Shown here piece by piece: positions 26,376-35,900 of a DNA stretch of 64,000 nucleotides. Source of the stretch: CAIWHR01 sp963726775 (lineage in GTDB: Bacteria; Pseudomonadota; Gammaproteobacteria; Burkholderiales; Casimicrobiaceae). Position numbers and translations under genes: made by a program. The notes under the pieces were generated by a model. That model ran no database searches, had not been told where the DNA came from, and saw only the letters and a program-made list of their open reading frames with translations. The stretch covers positions 124,001 through 188,000 of the forward strand of contig CAVSDL010000012.1 in NCBI GenBank assembly GCA_963726775.1, in the 5' to 3' direction. The first letter of the stretch is position 1, and every line of letters begins with the position of its first letter.

Positions 26376-26912
26376 TCATGCGGCGCGGGTCGAAAGCTCG
26401 CGCGGATAAGTGACCTCGATCAGGTCCGCCAGCGTCCGGCGGACGCTCGGCACGGCGAACCGCAACCCGACGCTCCGCCGCAGCAGCTCGGCGCACAGTG
26501 TGCCGGCGGCCATCAGTGCGAGTCCGGCGTTGAGCGCGGGACGAGCGAGGAGGGTCGCGGTCACGGGCACCTGCTGCCCCAGCAGCGGAAGAATTTCGCC
26601 GAGGACGAGCGCCGCTGCAAAGACACTGCAACCGGCCAGCGCCAGGCCGACCGCCCAGCGGGGCACGCCACGGAAACGGATTTCGCCGCGCTGGCGGTGC
26701 CGCAGCAGCGCCAGTCCGGGGAAGGTGAGCGCGAGTGCGCCGCCGGCAACCGCACCCACGGCGCTTGCGAGCTGCAACGCCGCGAGCCAGCCGTCCGGAA
26801 TGGCGGCGAGCGCGGCGTCGGCGCGCAGCGCGTGCGCGAGCGGCGGCGCCACGCGCACGAGCAGCGCGAATTGCAAGGCGAGAAGTGTCGACAGGTACAG
26901 TCTGCGGAGCAT
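26376..26912 (-). CDS. Hypothetical four-helix membrane protein
   Basis: A 178-residue protein I do not recognise. Four hydrophobic segments are visible at about residues 5-27, 44-69, 86-110 and 118-146, separated by short basic loops such as RHRQRGEIRFRGVPR. No signal, catalytic motif or cysteine pair stands out. It lies 24 bases upstream of the EVE gene on the same strand and could be its operon leader. Codon use looks like the neighbours. Confidence 0.6.
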   Translation of the reverse strand: MLRRLYLSTLLALQFALLVRVAPPLAHALRADAALAAIPDGWLAALQLASAVGAVAGGALALTFPGLALLRHRQRGEIRFRGVPRWAVGLALAGCSVFAAALVLGEILPLLGQQVPVTATLLARPALNAGLALMAAGTLCAELLRRSVGLRFAVPSVRRTLADLIEVTYPRELSTRAA

Positions 26913-27133
26913 GGGGAGCCTCCCGAAGCAGGCCCAAATGGATGAAATGTCGCGAGCCCAGATAATCCGCGATGCCGCCGCCAGATATGCAGCGTGCGGA
27001 ATGTCGCGCGCTTGCCGAGACTGTATGCAGAGCGGCGTTGCCGCGCCATTGGACGGATGGATGAAGCGCCGCGCGCGCCGTTACCGGAGGAACGGGACAA
27101 TCCGCTGCCTACGCATGTCGGACATCGCGCGTG

Positions 27134-27162
27134 TTGGTGGGCGGTCCGGGTTGCCCTAGAAT
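27134..27162 (+). promoter_or_regulatory. Promoter of the tartrate/malate dehydrogenase gene
   Basis: A -35-like TTGGTG (27134-27139), a 17-base spacer and -10 TAGAAT (27157-27162, five of six), 22 bases before the ATG. The rest of the 272-base gap from 26913 shows nothing else. Confidence 0.5.
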
Positions 27163-27184
27163 CGAACCCTTCCAAGGAGCCCGC

Positions 27185-28249
27185 ATGACAGCACATCGCA
27201 TCGCCGTCATACCCGGCGACGGCATCGGAAAGGAAACGGTGCCCGAAGGCCTGCGCGTCCTCGAGGCGGCCGCGCGCAAGTTCGGCATCGCGTTCCAGTG
27301 GAAGGAATTCCAGTGGGACTGCGATCACTACGTGAAGCACGGCCGGATGATGCCCGAGGACTGGTTCGACCGGCTGCGCCCGCACGATGCGATCTACTAC
27401 GGCGCTGTCGGCTGGCCGGCGACCGTGCCCGACCACGTGTCGTTGTGGGGCTCGCTGATCCAATTCCGGCGCGGCTTCGACCAGTATGTCAACCTGCGTC
27501 CCTGCCGGCTGATGCCGGGCATTCCCTCGCCGCTCGCCAACCGGAAGCCGGGCGACATCGACTTCGTCGTGGTCCGCGAAAACACCGAGGGCGAGTATTC
27601 GTCGGTGGGCGGCCGCATGTACGAGGGCACCGACCGCGAGATCGTGTTCCAGGAATCGATCTTTTCGCGCAAGGGCGTGGACCGCATCATGCAATTCGCG
27701 TTCGATCTCGCGGGCAAGCGCGCGGCAAGGCACGTGACATCGGCCACCAAGTCGAACGGAATCTCGATCACGATGCCGTATTGGGATGAACGGTTCCGCG
27801 CCATGGCCAAGCGCTATCCGGCCATTCGCACGGATCAATACCATATCGACATCCTGGCGGCGCATTTCGTGCGCCAGCCGGACCGCTTCGACGTCGTCGT
27901 CGGGTCGAATCTCTTCGGCGACATCCTGTCGGACCTCGGCCCCGCGGTATGCGGGACGATCGGCATCGCGCCCTCGGCCAACATCAATCCCGAGCGCGAA
28001 TACCCATCGCTGTTCGAGCCGGTCCACGGTTCGGCGCCCGACATCGCCGGCAAGGGCATTGCGAATCCGATCGGCCAGATCTGGTCGGGCGCGTTGATGC
28101 TCGAACATCTCGGCCACGCCGACGCGGGGGCCGCCATTGTCCGCGCGATCGAACGTGTGCTGGCGGACCCATCCGCGCCCCGCACGCCGGACATCGGCGG
28201 CAAGGCAACGACGATCGACGTCGGCAAGGCGATTGCGACCGTCGTTTGA
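27185..28249 (+). CDS. ttuC: Tartrate dehydrogenase / D-malate dehydrogenase (decarboxylating)
   Basis: A 354-residue member of the isocitrate/isopropylmalate dehydrogenase family, in the branch oxidising tartrate or D-malate with NAD+ and a divalent metal. Diagnostic stretches are RIAVIPGDGIGKETVPEGL, VVRENTEGEYSSVGGR, the metal-binding GSNLFGDILSDLGPAVCG and EPVHGSAPDIAGKGIANPIG. ATG 27185 has AAGGAG five bases upstream. Members of this branch are promiscuous, so tartrate versus D-malate cannot be decided. It sits before the pnt genes with a 121-base gap. Confidence 0.88.
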   Translation: MTAHRIAVIPGDGIGKETVPEGLRVLEAAARKFGIAFQWKEFQWDCDHYVKHGRMMPEDWFDRLRPHDAIYYGAVGWPATVPDHVSLWGSLIQFRRGFDQYVNLRPCRLMPGIPSPLANRKPGDIDFVVVRENTEGEYSSVGGRMYEGTDREIVFQESIFSRKGVDRIMQFAFDLAGKRAARHVTSATKSNGISITMPYWDERFRAMAKRYPAIRTDQYHIDILAAHFVRQPDRFDVVVGSNLFGDILSDLGPAVCGTIGIAPSANINPEREYPSLFEPVHGSAPDIAGKGIANPIGQIWSGALMLEHLGHADAGAAIVRAIERVLADPSAPRTPDIGGKATTIDVGKAIATVV

Positions 28250-28370
28250 TCCAGGACAACATGGCGCGTCGCTGACGACGCCCCGCTGCCTCCGGGTTTG
28301 TGGCAGCATTACGCAAATTCCAACGCCGACCTGCGGCCACGTGGTGCGGCGCCACTCTGGGGATCCCGCC

Positions 28371-29498
28371 ATGCTGATCGGCATTCCACGCGAAACGCGT
28401 CCGGGCGAGACGCGCGTTGCCGCCACGCCCGAAACCGTCAAGAAGCTCGCTGCGAGCGGCAAGCACGAGATCGTCGTCGAGAGCGGCGCGGGCACGGCGT
28501 CGAGCATCCCGGATGGCCTGTACACCGCGGCCGGCGCGAGGATCGACGGCGGGGCCGGGGCCTTCGGTGCCGACATCGTGCTCAAGGTGCGCGGTCCGAC
28601 CCCGGACGAGTTGCCGAAGCTGAAGCGCGGTGCGTTGCTCGTCGGACTGCTGAATCCCTTCGATCAGCCCGCGATTCAGTCATACGCGCAGGCGGGCGTC
28701 TCGGGGTACGCGCTGGAATGGCTGCCGCGGATCTCGCGGGCGCAGTCGATGGACGTATTGTCGTCGCAGGCGAACATCGCCGGCTACAAGGCGGTGATTC
28801 TCGCGTCCGCCGAATACGGCCATTTCATGCCGATGCTGATGACTGCGGCGGGCACCGTCAAGGCGGCGCGCGTGCTGGTCATGGGCGTCGGCGTCGCGGG
28901 CCTGCAGGCGATCGCCACGGCGAAACGTCTGGGGGCGGTGATCGAGGCCTCGGACGTGCGCCCGTCGGTGAAGGACCAGGTCGAGTCGCTCGGCGGCAAG
29001 TGGATGGACGTGCCGTACGCCAACGACGAGGAGCGCAAGATCGCCGAGGGCGTCGACGGCTACGCGCGCCCGATGCCGCCGGAGTGGATGGCGCGACAGG
29101 CGGGTGTGGTTCACGAGCGCTGCAAGCAGATGGACATCGTGATCACCACGGCGCTGATTCCGGGCCGTCCCGCGCCGAAGCTGATCAAAGCCGACACGGT
29201 CGCCGCGATGAAGCCCGGTTCGGTGATCGTAGACCTCGCGATCGAGCAGGGCGGCAACGTCGAAGGGGCCGAGCTCGACCGGATCGTGGTCAGGAACGGC
29301 GTCAAGATCGTCGGCATCCCGAACCTGGCCGCGACGGTACCGGCCGACGCGAGCGCCCTTTACGCGCGCAACGTGATCAACTTCCTCGCGCTGTCGCTCA
29401 ATGCCAAGACCGGCGAGTTCGGCGTGCCCAGGGACGACGAGATCATCGTCGCGACGCTGGTCTGCGAGAACGGGCAGGTCGTGGCGCGGAAAACCTGA
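28371..29498 (+). CDS. pntAA: NAD(P) transhydrogenase subunit alpha part 1
   Basis: A 375-residue NAD(H)-binding domain I of the proton-translocating transhydrogenase, which exchanges hydride between NADH and NADP+ using the proton gradient. The N-terminal IGIPRETRPGETRVAATPE and the dinucleotide fold VLVMGVGVAGLQAIATAKRLG are clear, as is the mobile-loop region around RPMPPEWMARQ. The alpha subunit is split, as in many alpha- and betaproteobacteria; the membrane part is the next gene, 71 bases on. For an autotroph it would supply NADPH for CO2 fixation. Confidence 0.94.
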   Translation: MLIGIPRETRPGETRVAATPETVKKLAASGKHEIVVESGAGTASSIPDGLYTAAGARIDGGAGAFGADIVLKVRGPTPDELPKLKRGALLVGLLNPFDQPAIQSYAQAGVSGYALEWLPRISRAQSMDVLSSQANIAGYKAVILASAEYGHFMPMLMTAAGTVKAARVLVMGVGVAGLQAIATAKRLGAVIEASDVRPSVKDQVESLGGKWMDVPYANDEERKIAEGVDGYARPMPPEWMARQAGVVHERCKQMDIVITTALIPGRPAPKLIKADTVAAMKPGSVIVDLAIEQGGNVEGAELDRIVVRNGVKIVGIPNLAATVPADASALYARNVINFLALSLNAKTGEFGVPRDDEIIVATLVCENGQVVARKT

Positions 29499-29569
29499 TC
29501 CGCGACCGCCCCGACGACTTGCCATCATTGCGGCCCCGAATACAAACCGATTCCAGAACGGAGTGAACC

Positions 29570-29896
29570 ATGGCTGCTGGCGTTGATCCCCATGTCTTTT
29601 ATCTGATCGTCTTCGTTCTGGCGATCTTCGTCGGCTACCACGTTGTCTGGAGCGTCACGCCTGCGCTGCACACGCCGCTGATGAGCGTGACCAACGCGAT
29701 CTCCGGCATCATTCTCGTCGGCGCGATGCTTGCCGCCGGGCTCGAGTGGTCGAGCTTCGATTGGGGCGGCTGGGTCGGCTTCGCGGCGGTCGCGCTCGCG
29801 TCGGTCAACGTCTTCGGCGGCTTCCTCGTGACGCAGCGGATGCTCGAGATGTTCAAGCGAAAAGAGCCGAAGGCCGCGCCGGAGAAGAAGACATGA
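29570..29896 (+). CDS. pntAB: NAD(P) transhydrogenase subunit alpha part 2
   Basis: A 108-residue membrane protein with three helices (about residues 9-29, 37-59 and 66-87), carrying domain II helices of the split alpha subunit. The conserved [20 protein letters not shown] segment is intact. Its stop codon is part of an ATGA that opens a 30-codon bridging frame leading into pntB. Confidence 0.93.
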   Translation: MAAGVDPHVFYLIVFVLAIFVGYHVVWSVTPALHTPLMSVTNAISGIILVGAMLAAGLEWSSFDWGGWVGFAAVALASVNVFGGFLVTQRMLEMFKRKEPKAAPEKKT

Positions 29897-29990
29897 GCGC
29901 CGCAGGGCCGTCCCAAGGCGCTCATTGCTCCCCCTCGGGGGGCAGCGCAGCGGCGCCAGCCGCAAGCGTGGGGGTCGTCCAATGAGCGCC
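29893..29990 (+). repeat. Repeat-like element in the pntAB/pntB junction
   Basis: The 85 bases between pntAB and pntB hold two inverted repeats: GAGCGCC (29895-29901) with GGCGCTC (29917-29923), and CCCCC (29930-29934) with GGGGG (29937-29941), followed by a GC-rich tail ending GTGGGGGTCGTCC. ATGAGCGCC occurs at both ends (29893-29901 and 29982-29990), as a direct repeat flanking the element. A 30-codon open frame starts in the pntAB ATGA and stops in the pntB ATGA, so coupling is preserved. It resembles intergenic repeats I recall from Burkholderiales; copy number is not checkable here. Confidence 0.55.
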
Positions 29991-31368
29991 AATCAAGTCG
30001 CCCTCTGGTACCTCGTCGCGTCGATCCTGTTCATCCTCGCGCTGAAGGGTCTGTCGCATCCATCGACCGCGCGTCGCGGCAACCTGTTCGGCATGATCGG
30101 GATGGCGATCGCCGTCGTGGTGACACTCGCGCTCGTCTATTCGAACACCAAGAACATCGCGATGATCGTCGGCGGCATTGCCATCGGCGCCATGGTCGGC
30201 ACCGTCATCGCCCGGCGCGTGCAGATGACGCAGATGCCCGAGCTGGTCGCCGCGTTCCACTCGCTGGTCGGCATGGCCGCGGTGCTGATCGCCGTGTCCG
30301 CGGTGCATAACCCGCAGTCGTTCGGCCTGCCCGCCGTGATCCCGACCGGCAACAAGCTCGAGCTCTTCCTCGGTACCTTCATCGGCGCCATCACGTTCTC
30401 GGGTTCGGTGATCGCCTTCGCCAAGCTGTCGGGACGGATGTCCGGCGCGCCGATCGTGTTCAAGGGCCAGCATTTCCTCAACCTCGCGATCGGCATCGCG
30501 ATGATCGGCTCCGGCATCTGGTTCTTCATGGGCGGCGGCTGGGTGCCGTTCATCGTCATGTCCGCGCTCGCGTTCCTGCTCGGGGTCCTGATCATCATTC
30601 CCGATCGGCGGCGCCGACATGCCCGTCGTCATTTCGATGCTGAACAGCTACTCGGGCTGGGCGGCCGCGGGCATCGGCTTTTCGCTCAACAACCCGATGC
30701 TGATCATCGCCGGATCGCTGGTCGGCTCTTCGGGCGCGATCCTCTCCTACATCATGTGCAAGGCGATGAACCGCTCGTTCTTCAGCGTGATCCTCGGGGG
30801 CTTCGGCGCCGAGGAGGGCGCGGTCGCCGCGGACGCCTCGAAGAAGACGGTGAAATCCGGCAGCGCCGACGACGCCGCGTTCATCATGGGCAACGCCGAA
30901 ACCGTGATCATCGTCCCCGGCTACGGTCTCGCCGTGGCGCGCGCGCAGCATGCCGTCAAGGAGATGGCGATGAAGCTGATCGCCAAGGGCGTGAACGTCA
31001 AGTACGCGATCCACCCGGTCGCCGGCCGGATGCCGGGTCACATGAACGTGCTGCTCGCCGAGGCGGAAGTCCCCTACGACCAGGTGTTCGAGATGGAGGA
31101 CATCAACGGCGAATTCGGTACCGCCGACGTCGCGCTGATCCTCGGCGCCAACGACGTCGTGAATCCGCTCGCCGAGCAGAAGGGCAGCCCGATCTACGGC
31201 ATGCCGATTCTGGAGGCCTTCAAGGCGAAGACGGTGATCGTCAACAAGCGGTCGATGGCGTCCGGCTATGCGGGCCTCGACAATCCGCTCTTCTACATGG
31301 ACAAGACGATGATGGTGTTCGGCGACGCCAAGAAGGTCGTCGAGGACCTCGTCAAGGCGATCGACTAG
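29982..31368 (+). pseudogene. pntB: NAD(P) transhydrogenase subunit beta, broken by a one-base frameshift
   Basis: The gene encodes an otherwise complete ~461-residue PntB: membrane helices of domain II, then NADP(H)-binding domain III ([46 protein letters not shown]). The first 207 codons (29982-30602) end at GVLIIIP. The family continues [19 protein letters not shown], found one frame over from 30604. An extra base, best placed as G30603 in CCCGATCGG, causes the shift; read through, the first frame runs to 31496 as nonsense. An internal ATG at 30619 could restart the C-terminal half, but no good ribosome-binding site precedes it. All other residues look conserved, so recent mutation or a sequence error is likely. 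Confidence 0.85.
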
Positions 31369-31669
31369 CGGCGCGAGCCGGGAAGCAGGGGCCCCCGAGC
31401 GAAGCGAGAGGGGATGCGACCGGGGCGAGCCGACGCAGGCGGCCGACAACTCGGGGCAACGATTCACGTTGGGGGTGCGGAGGCCGCGGCGCGTAACGTA
31501 TGTCACGAGTGCCGCGTTCCGTCGGCGCACGCGATGCAATCCGGGACGGGCGAGGGAGCGGCCATGTCGGTCGCCCGGCGCGCTGCACGGCGCCGGCGCC
31601 GTCGCGGCTCCGATAGAATTGCAGCGCGGCGCGGCGCTGCGCCGCGCTCTCAATGCAGCCCGCCGTCCC
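31369..31669. other. Intergenic region between pntB and caiB-like gene
   Basis: About 300 bases. The first 70 are GC-rich with GGGGCCCCC and CGAGCGAAGCGAG motifs reminiscent of the element inside the pnt operon. A -10-like TAGAAT lies at 31614-31619, without a good -35. The reading frame of the next gene stays open back to 31469, but codes a basic, unconserved sequence there. Confidence 0.45.
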
Positions 31670-32905
31670 GTGTCCGGTCCACTCGCTCATCTTACGATCC
31701 TCGACCTCTCGCGCGTGCTCGCGGGGCCGTGGTGCACGCAGCTGCTCGCCGACCTGGGCGCGACCGTCATCAAGATCGAGAAGCCCGCCACCGGCGACGA
31801 TACGCGCGCGTGGGGCCCGCCGTACCTGAAGGATGCGCAGGGACGCGACACCAGCGAAGCCGCGTACTACCTGTGCTGCAACCGCGGCAAGCTGTCGGTC
31901 GCCGCCGACTTCACGGCGCCCGCCGGGCAGAAGATCGTGCGCGACCTCGCGCGACAATCCGACGTGCTGGTCGAGAATTACAAGGTTGGCGGACTCGCGA
32001 AATATGGCCTCGACTACGGCAGCCTCTCCGCGATGAATCCGCGCCTGGTGTACTGCTCGATCACCGGTTTCGGTCAGGACGGCCCCTACGCGGACCGCGC
32101 CGGCTACGACTTCATCATCCAGGGGATGTCCGGCTTCATGAGCGTCACGGGCGAGCGCGACGACCTGCCCGGCGGCGGTCCGCAGAAGGCGGGTGTGGCG
32201 ATCTCGGACCTGATGACGGGAATGTACGCAACGGTCGCGATCCAGGCGGCGCTCGCGCACCGCGACCGGACCGGGCAGGGGCAGTGGATCGACGCGTGCC
32301 TTTTCGATTCCGCGGTCGCGACGATGGCGACGATGTCGCACAATTATCTCGTCACGGGCACGCCGCCTTCGCGCCTCGGCAACGCGCACCAGAACATCGT
32401 GCCGTATCAGGTGTTCGCGTGCGCCGACGGCCACGTGATCATCGCGGTCGGAAACGACAGTCAGTTCGCGAAGTTCTGCGAAGTCTGCGGCACGCCCGGG
32501 TGGGCGCGGGACCCGCGTTTCGCGACCAACGCGGAGCGCGTGCGCAATCGTGACGTCATCGTGCCGCTGATCGCAGAGGCAATGCGCTCGCGGACGCAGC
32601 GCGAGTGGCTGGCCGCGCTGGAGCCGCTGGGCGTGCCGTGCGGGCCGATCAACCGGCTGGACCAGGTGTTTGCCGATCCGCAGCTCGTCGCGCGCGGGCT
32701 CCGGTTGGACCTGCCGCATGCGCTCGCGGGTACGGTGCCGCAGGTCGGCACGCCGATCGTATTTTCGGCGACACCGCTCCACTACGACCGGCCTCCCCCT
32801 TTGCTTGGAGAGCATACCGCCGCCGTGCTGCGCGACCGGCTCGGGATGAGCGAAGACGCGATTGCGATGCTGGCCGCGCAGGGTGTGATACAAGTCCGAA
32901 CGTGA
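31670..32905 (+). CDS. CaiB/BaiF (class III) CoA transferase
   Basis: A 411-residue class III CoA transferase, moving CoA between carboxylic acids through an enzyme-bound aspartyl anhydride. The N-terminus LTILDLSRVLAGPWCTQLLADLGA and FGQDGPYADRAGYDFIIQGMSG are diagnostic. The catalytic aspartate is probably D180 in AISDLMTGMYA. GTG 31670 is selected because the family begins here. The substrate is unknown (formyl-, succinyl- or other acyl-CoA). The stop overlaps the start of the next gene as GTGA, so a large membrane protein is translationally coupled to it. Confidence 0.88.
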   Translation: MSGPLAHLTILDLSRVLAGPWCTQLLADLGATVIKIEKPATGDDTRAWGPPYLKDAQGRDTSEAAYYLCCNRGKLSVAADFTAPAGQKIVRDLARQSDVLVENYKVGGLAKYGLDYGSLSAMNPRLVYCSITGFGQDGPYADRAGYDFIIQGMSGFMSVTGERDDLPGGGPQKAGVAISDLMTGMYATVAIQAALAHRDRTGQGQWIDACLFDSAVATMATMSHNYLVTGTPPSRLGNAHQNIVPYQVFACADGHVIIAVGNDSQFAKFCEVCGTPGWARDPRFATNAERVRNRDVIVPLIAEAMRSRTQREWLAALEPLGVPCGPINRLDQVFADPQLVARGLRLDLPHALAGTVPQVGTPIVFSATPLHYDRPPPLLGEHTAAVLRDRLGMSEDAIAMLAAQGVIQVRT

Positions 32906-35900
32906 CGACGACCGGCCTCACCCGCAAGCCCACCTTCTGGATCGCCTACGCGCTCGCTGCCGCGGTAGCGCTCGCCATCGCCTGGAAGTTGTTTCCGCTC
33001 GCGATTCCTCTGGTCAACCTCGACATCAAGCTCGCCCGCGACGACGCGGTGGCGAAGGCCGTCGCCCTTGCCGGTACATTGAACCTTGCGCCGCCCGAAG
33101 CACGTACGGCCGCGCGGTTCGCGCACGACCAGGCGGCGCAGAATTACATCGAGCTCGAAGGCGGCGGCAAGCCGGCGTTCGCCGCGCTGGTCGCCGGAGA
33201 TGCGTACGCGCCCTACTGGTGGGAGGTGCGGCTTTTCCGGCCGGGTGAGGCGACCGAGGTGGTCGTTCGGTTCCGGCCCGACGGCGCGCCGTACGGCTTT
33301 TCGAAACGGCTGCCCGAATTGTTCGTGCCCGTGGACCCCGCCGGCCTCGCGCTCGACCGCAATGCGGCGCGGCGCCTGGCCGAGGAACACGCGCGCGCCG
33401 ATTGGGCTGTCGCGTTCGAACCGTTGCGGTTGCTCGAGGAGACGCAGCAGACGCGCACCACGGGTCGCGTCGACCACACGTTCGTCTACGAGCGCACGGC
33501 GCGGACCATCGCCGACGCGCGTTTCCGCCTGCGCCTGACGGTGACCGGCGATGCGCTGACCGAAGTCACCCACTACGTGCACGTGCCCGAATCCTTCGAC
33601 CGGCGCTTCCAGGAACTGCGATCGTCGAACAACACGATCGCCAGCGTCGCCAGCCTGGCGGCGGGTGTTCTGTACGGTCTCGGCGGCTGCATCCTCGGCG
33701 TGCTTTGGCTGCTGCGCCAACGCGCGCTGCAGTGGCGGCCCGCGGTGATAGCGGGCTTCGTCGTCGGCGGCCTGATGGGCGCCATGGTGCTGGGCAACGC
33801 GCCGGCCGCGTGGTTCGACTTCGACACCGCGCAGTCGGTGACGACCTTCTGGATGCGGCAGGCAGGCAGGGCCGTGACGGTCGCTTTCGCGGGCGGCCTC
33901 GGCTATGCGCTCGTATTCATGGCGGCGGAGGGCCTGACCCGACGCGCGTTTCCCGATCATCCGCAGCTCTGGCGCGTGTGGTCGCGCGAAGCGGCGCCGA
34001 CACGCTCGGTGCTTGGCCGCACGGTGGGCGGCTACCTTTTCGTGCCGCTCGCGCTGGCGTTTGTCGCGGCGTTCTACTACGCGTCGAATCGCTGGCTCGG
34101 CTGGTGGCAGCCCTCGGAATCGCTGACCGACCCGAACATCCTCGGCAGCGCGGTCCCGGGGCTCATGCCGATCGCCATCTCGCTGCAGGCGGGGTTCATG
34201 GAGGAGTGCCTGTTTCGGGCGGTGCCGCTGGCGCTCGCGGCCATCATCGGCGCGCGTTACGGACGGCGCACGCTTGCCATCGCGATCGCGATCATCGTGC
34301 AGGCGCTGGTGTTCGGTGCCGCGCACGCCAACTATCCGGGCTTCCCGGCGTACTCGCGAGTCGTGGAGCTGTTCGTCCCGTCCGTCCTGTGGGCGCTGAT
34401 CTTCCTGCGTTTCGGCCTCGTGCCCACGATCCTGTTGCATGCATTGTTCGACCTCGCGCTCTTTTCGATCCCGCTGTTTCTCGTTGACGCACCGGGGAGC
34501 GATGTGCAGCGCGGGCTCGTCGTCGCGGCGGGGCTGGTGCCGCTCGCGATCGTCATGATGCGCCGGGTTCGCGCCGGCGCGTTCGTCGAGCTTGCGGCGG
34601 AATTGCGCAACGGCGCGTGGCGGCCCATCGCGCGCGCGGCGCACGACGACCGGATCGCACCTGTCGAGGCGCATGCCGCCGTGACGGGGTGGGCCGCCAA
34701 ATTCCAGCGGACGCTGCCGGCGCTGGGGCTCGCCGGCTTCGCTGCCTGGATGCTGGCCACGCCGTTTCGCGTCGACGTGCCACCGCTCCCGCAGGCGCGG
34801 GCCGAGGCCGAGGCGGCCGCCGCGGCCGCGCTGGCCGCGCGTGGCGTCACGCTCGCTCCCGAATGGCGACGCTACTCGACGGTGCGGCTCGCGAGTGACG
34901 AGCCCGGTCAATGGCAGGCGCACAAGTTTGTGTGGCGCGAGGCGGGGCGCGATGCCTACGCGAAGCTCGTCGGCAACACGCTGGCTCCGCCGCTGTGGGA
35001 CGTCCGTTATGCAAGATTCGACGGCGAGGTGGCCGACCGGGCGGAAGAGTGGCGCGTGACCGTCGACGGTGCCGCGTCGGTGCGCCAGATCAGGCACACG
35101 TTGCCCGAGGATCAAGCCGGGGCGCATCTGACCCGTGACGAGGCGTTCGTCCACGCCGGTCGGGCGGTGCATGATCATTTCCGTCTCGACCCGGTAGCCC
35201 TGAAGGACATCGGCGCCGAGGAAAAACGGCGACCCGCGCGCACCGACTGGACCTTCATGTTCGCGGATCCGCGTCTGCCGGTAGGCGCGGATGGCGAAGC
35301 GCGAATCGTGGTGACGGTTGCCGGCGACGAAATCGCCGCCTACGGCCGCTTCGTCCACGTGCCCGAGGCATGGCGGCGCGCGGAGAGCGAGCGCGACGGA
35401 CGCCTGGATATCGCCAGGATGGCGTTTGCCGTGCTGATCGGGATCGCAGCACTCGCCGCGATCATCAGGGCGGTCATCGACTGGACGCACCGCCGGATCG
35501 ACCGCCGCGCCCTCGTCGCGATCGCGACGATTGCATTTGCGGCGGGTGTCGCCGGCGTCGCGAACGGCTGGCCGCTGATGGTGATGAATTTCAGGACGGC
35601 CGAGCCTTTCGCATCGCAGGCAGCCATCGCAATTTCCGGAGCCTTGATCGGTAGTCTGCTGATGGCATTGCTTTTCGGACTCATGGCGGGCGTCGGGGCC
35701 TGGGGTGCGGCCCGGCAGCCTCGCGGTTCGCTCCCCGGGTCAGCGCCCGCGTGGGTTCTGGGAATCGCCGCCGGACTGGTCGCGGCGGGCGTCGCTGCGG
35801 TGCTGGACGGAGTCTTGCCGACCACGATGCCGTTGTGGCCAAAGTTCAGATTCGAATCGCTGGCACTGCCGGCGCTCGGAGCCGCGCTGGCCGGTGCCCG

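Noticed and set aside
30600..30606. Programmed +1 frameshifting in pntB
   Set aside because: No known slippery motif or stop-codon pause is present and PntB is not known to use recoding; mutation or sequence error is simpler.
31469..31669. N-terminal extension of the CoA transferase
   Set aside because: Basic, unconserved residues in intergenic DNA; family homology begins at GTG 31670.
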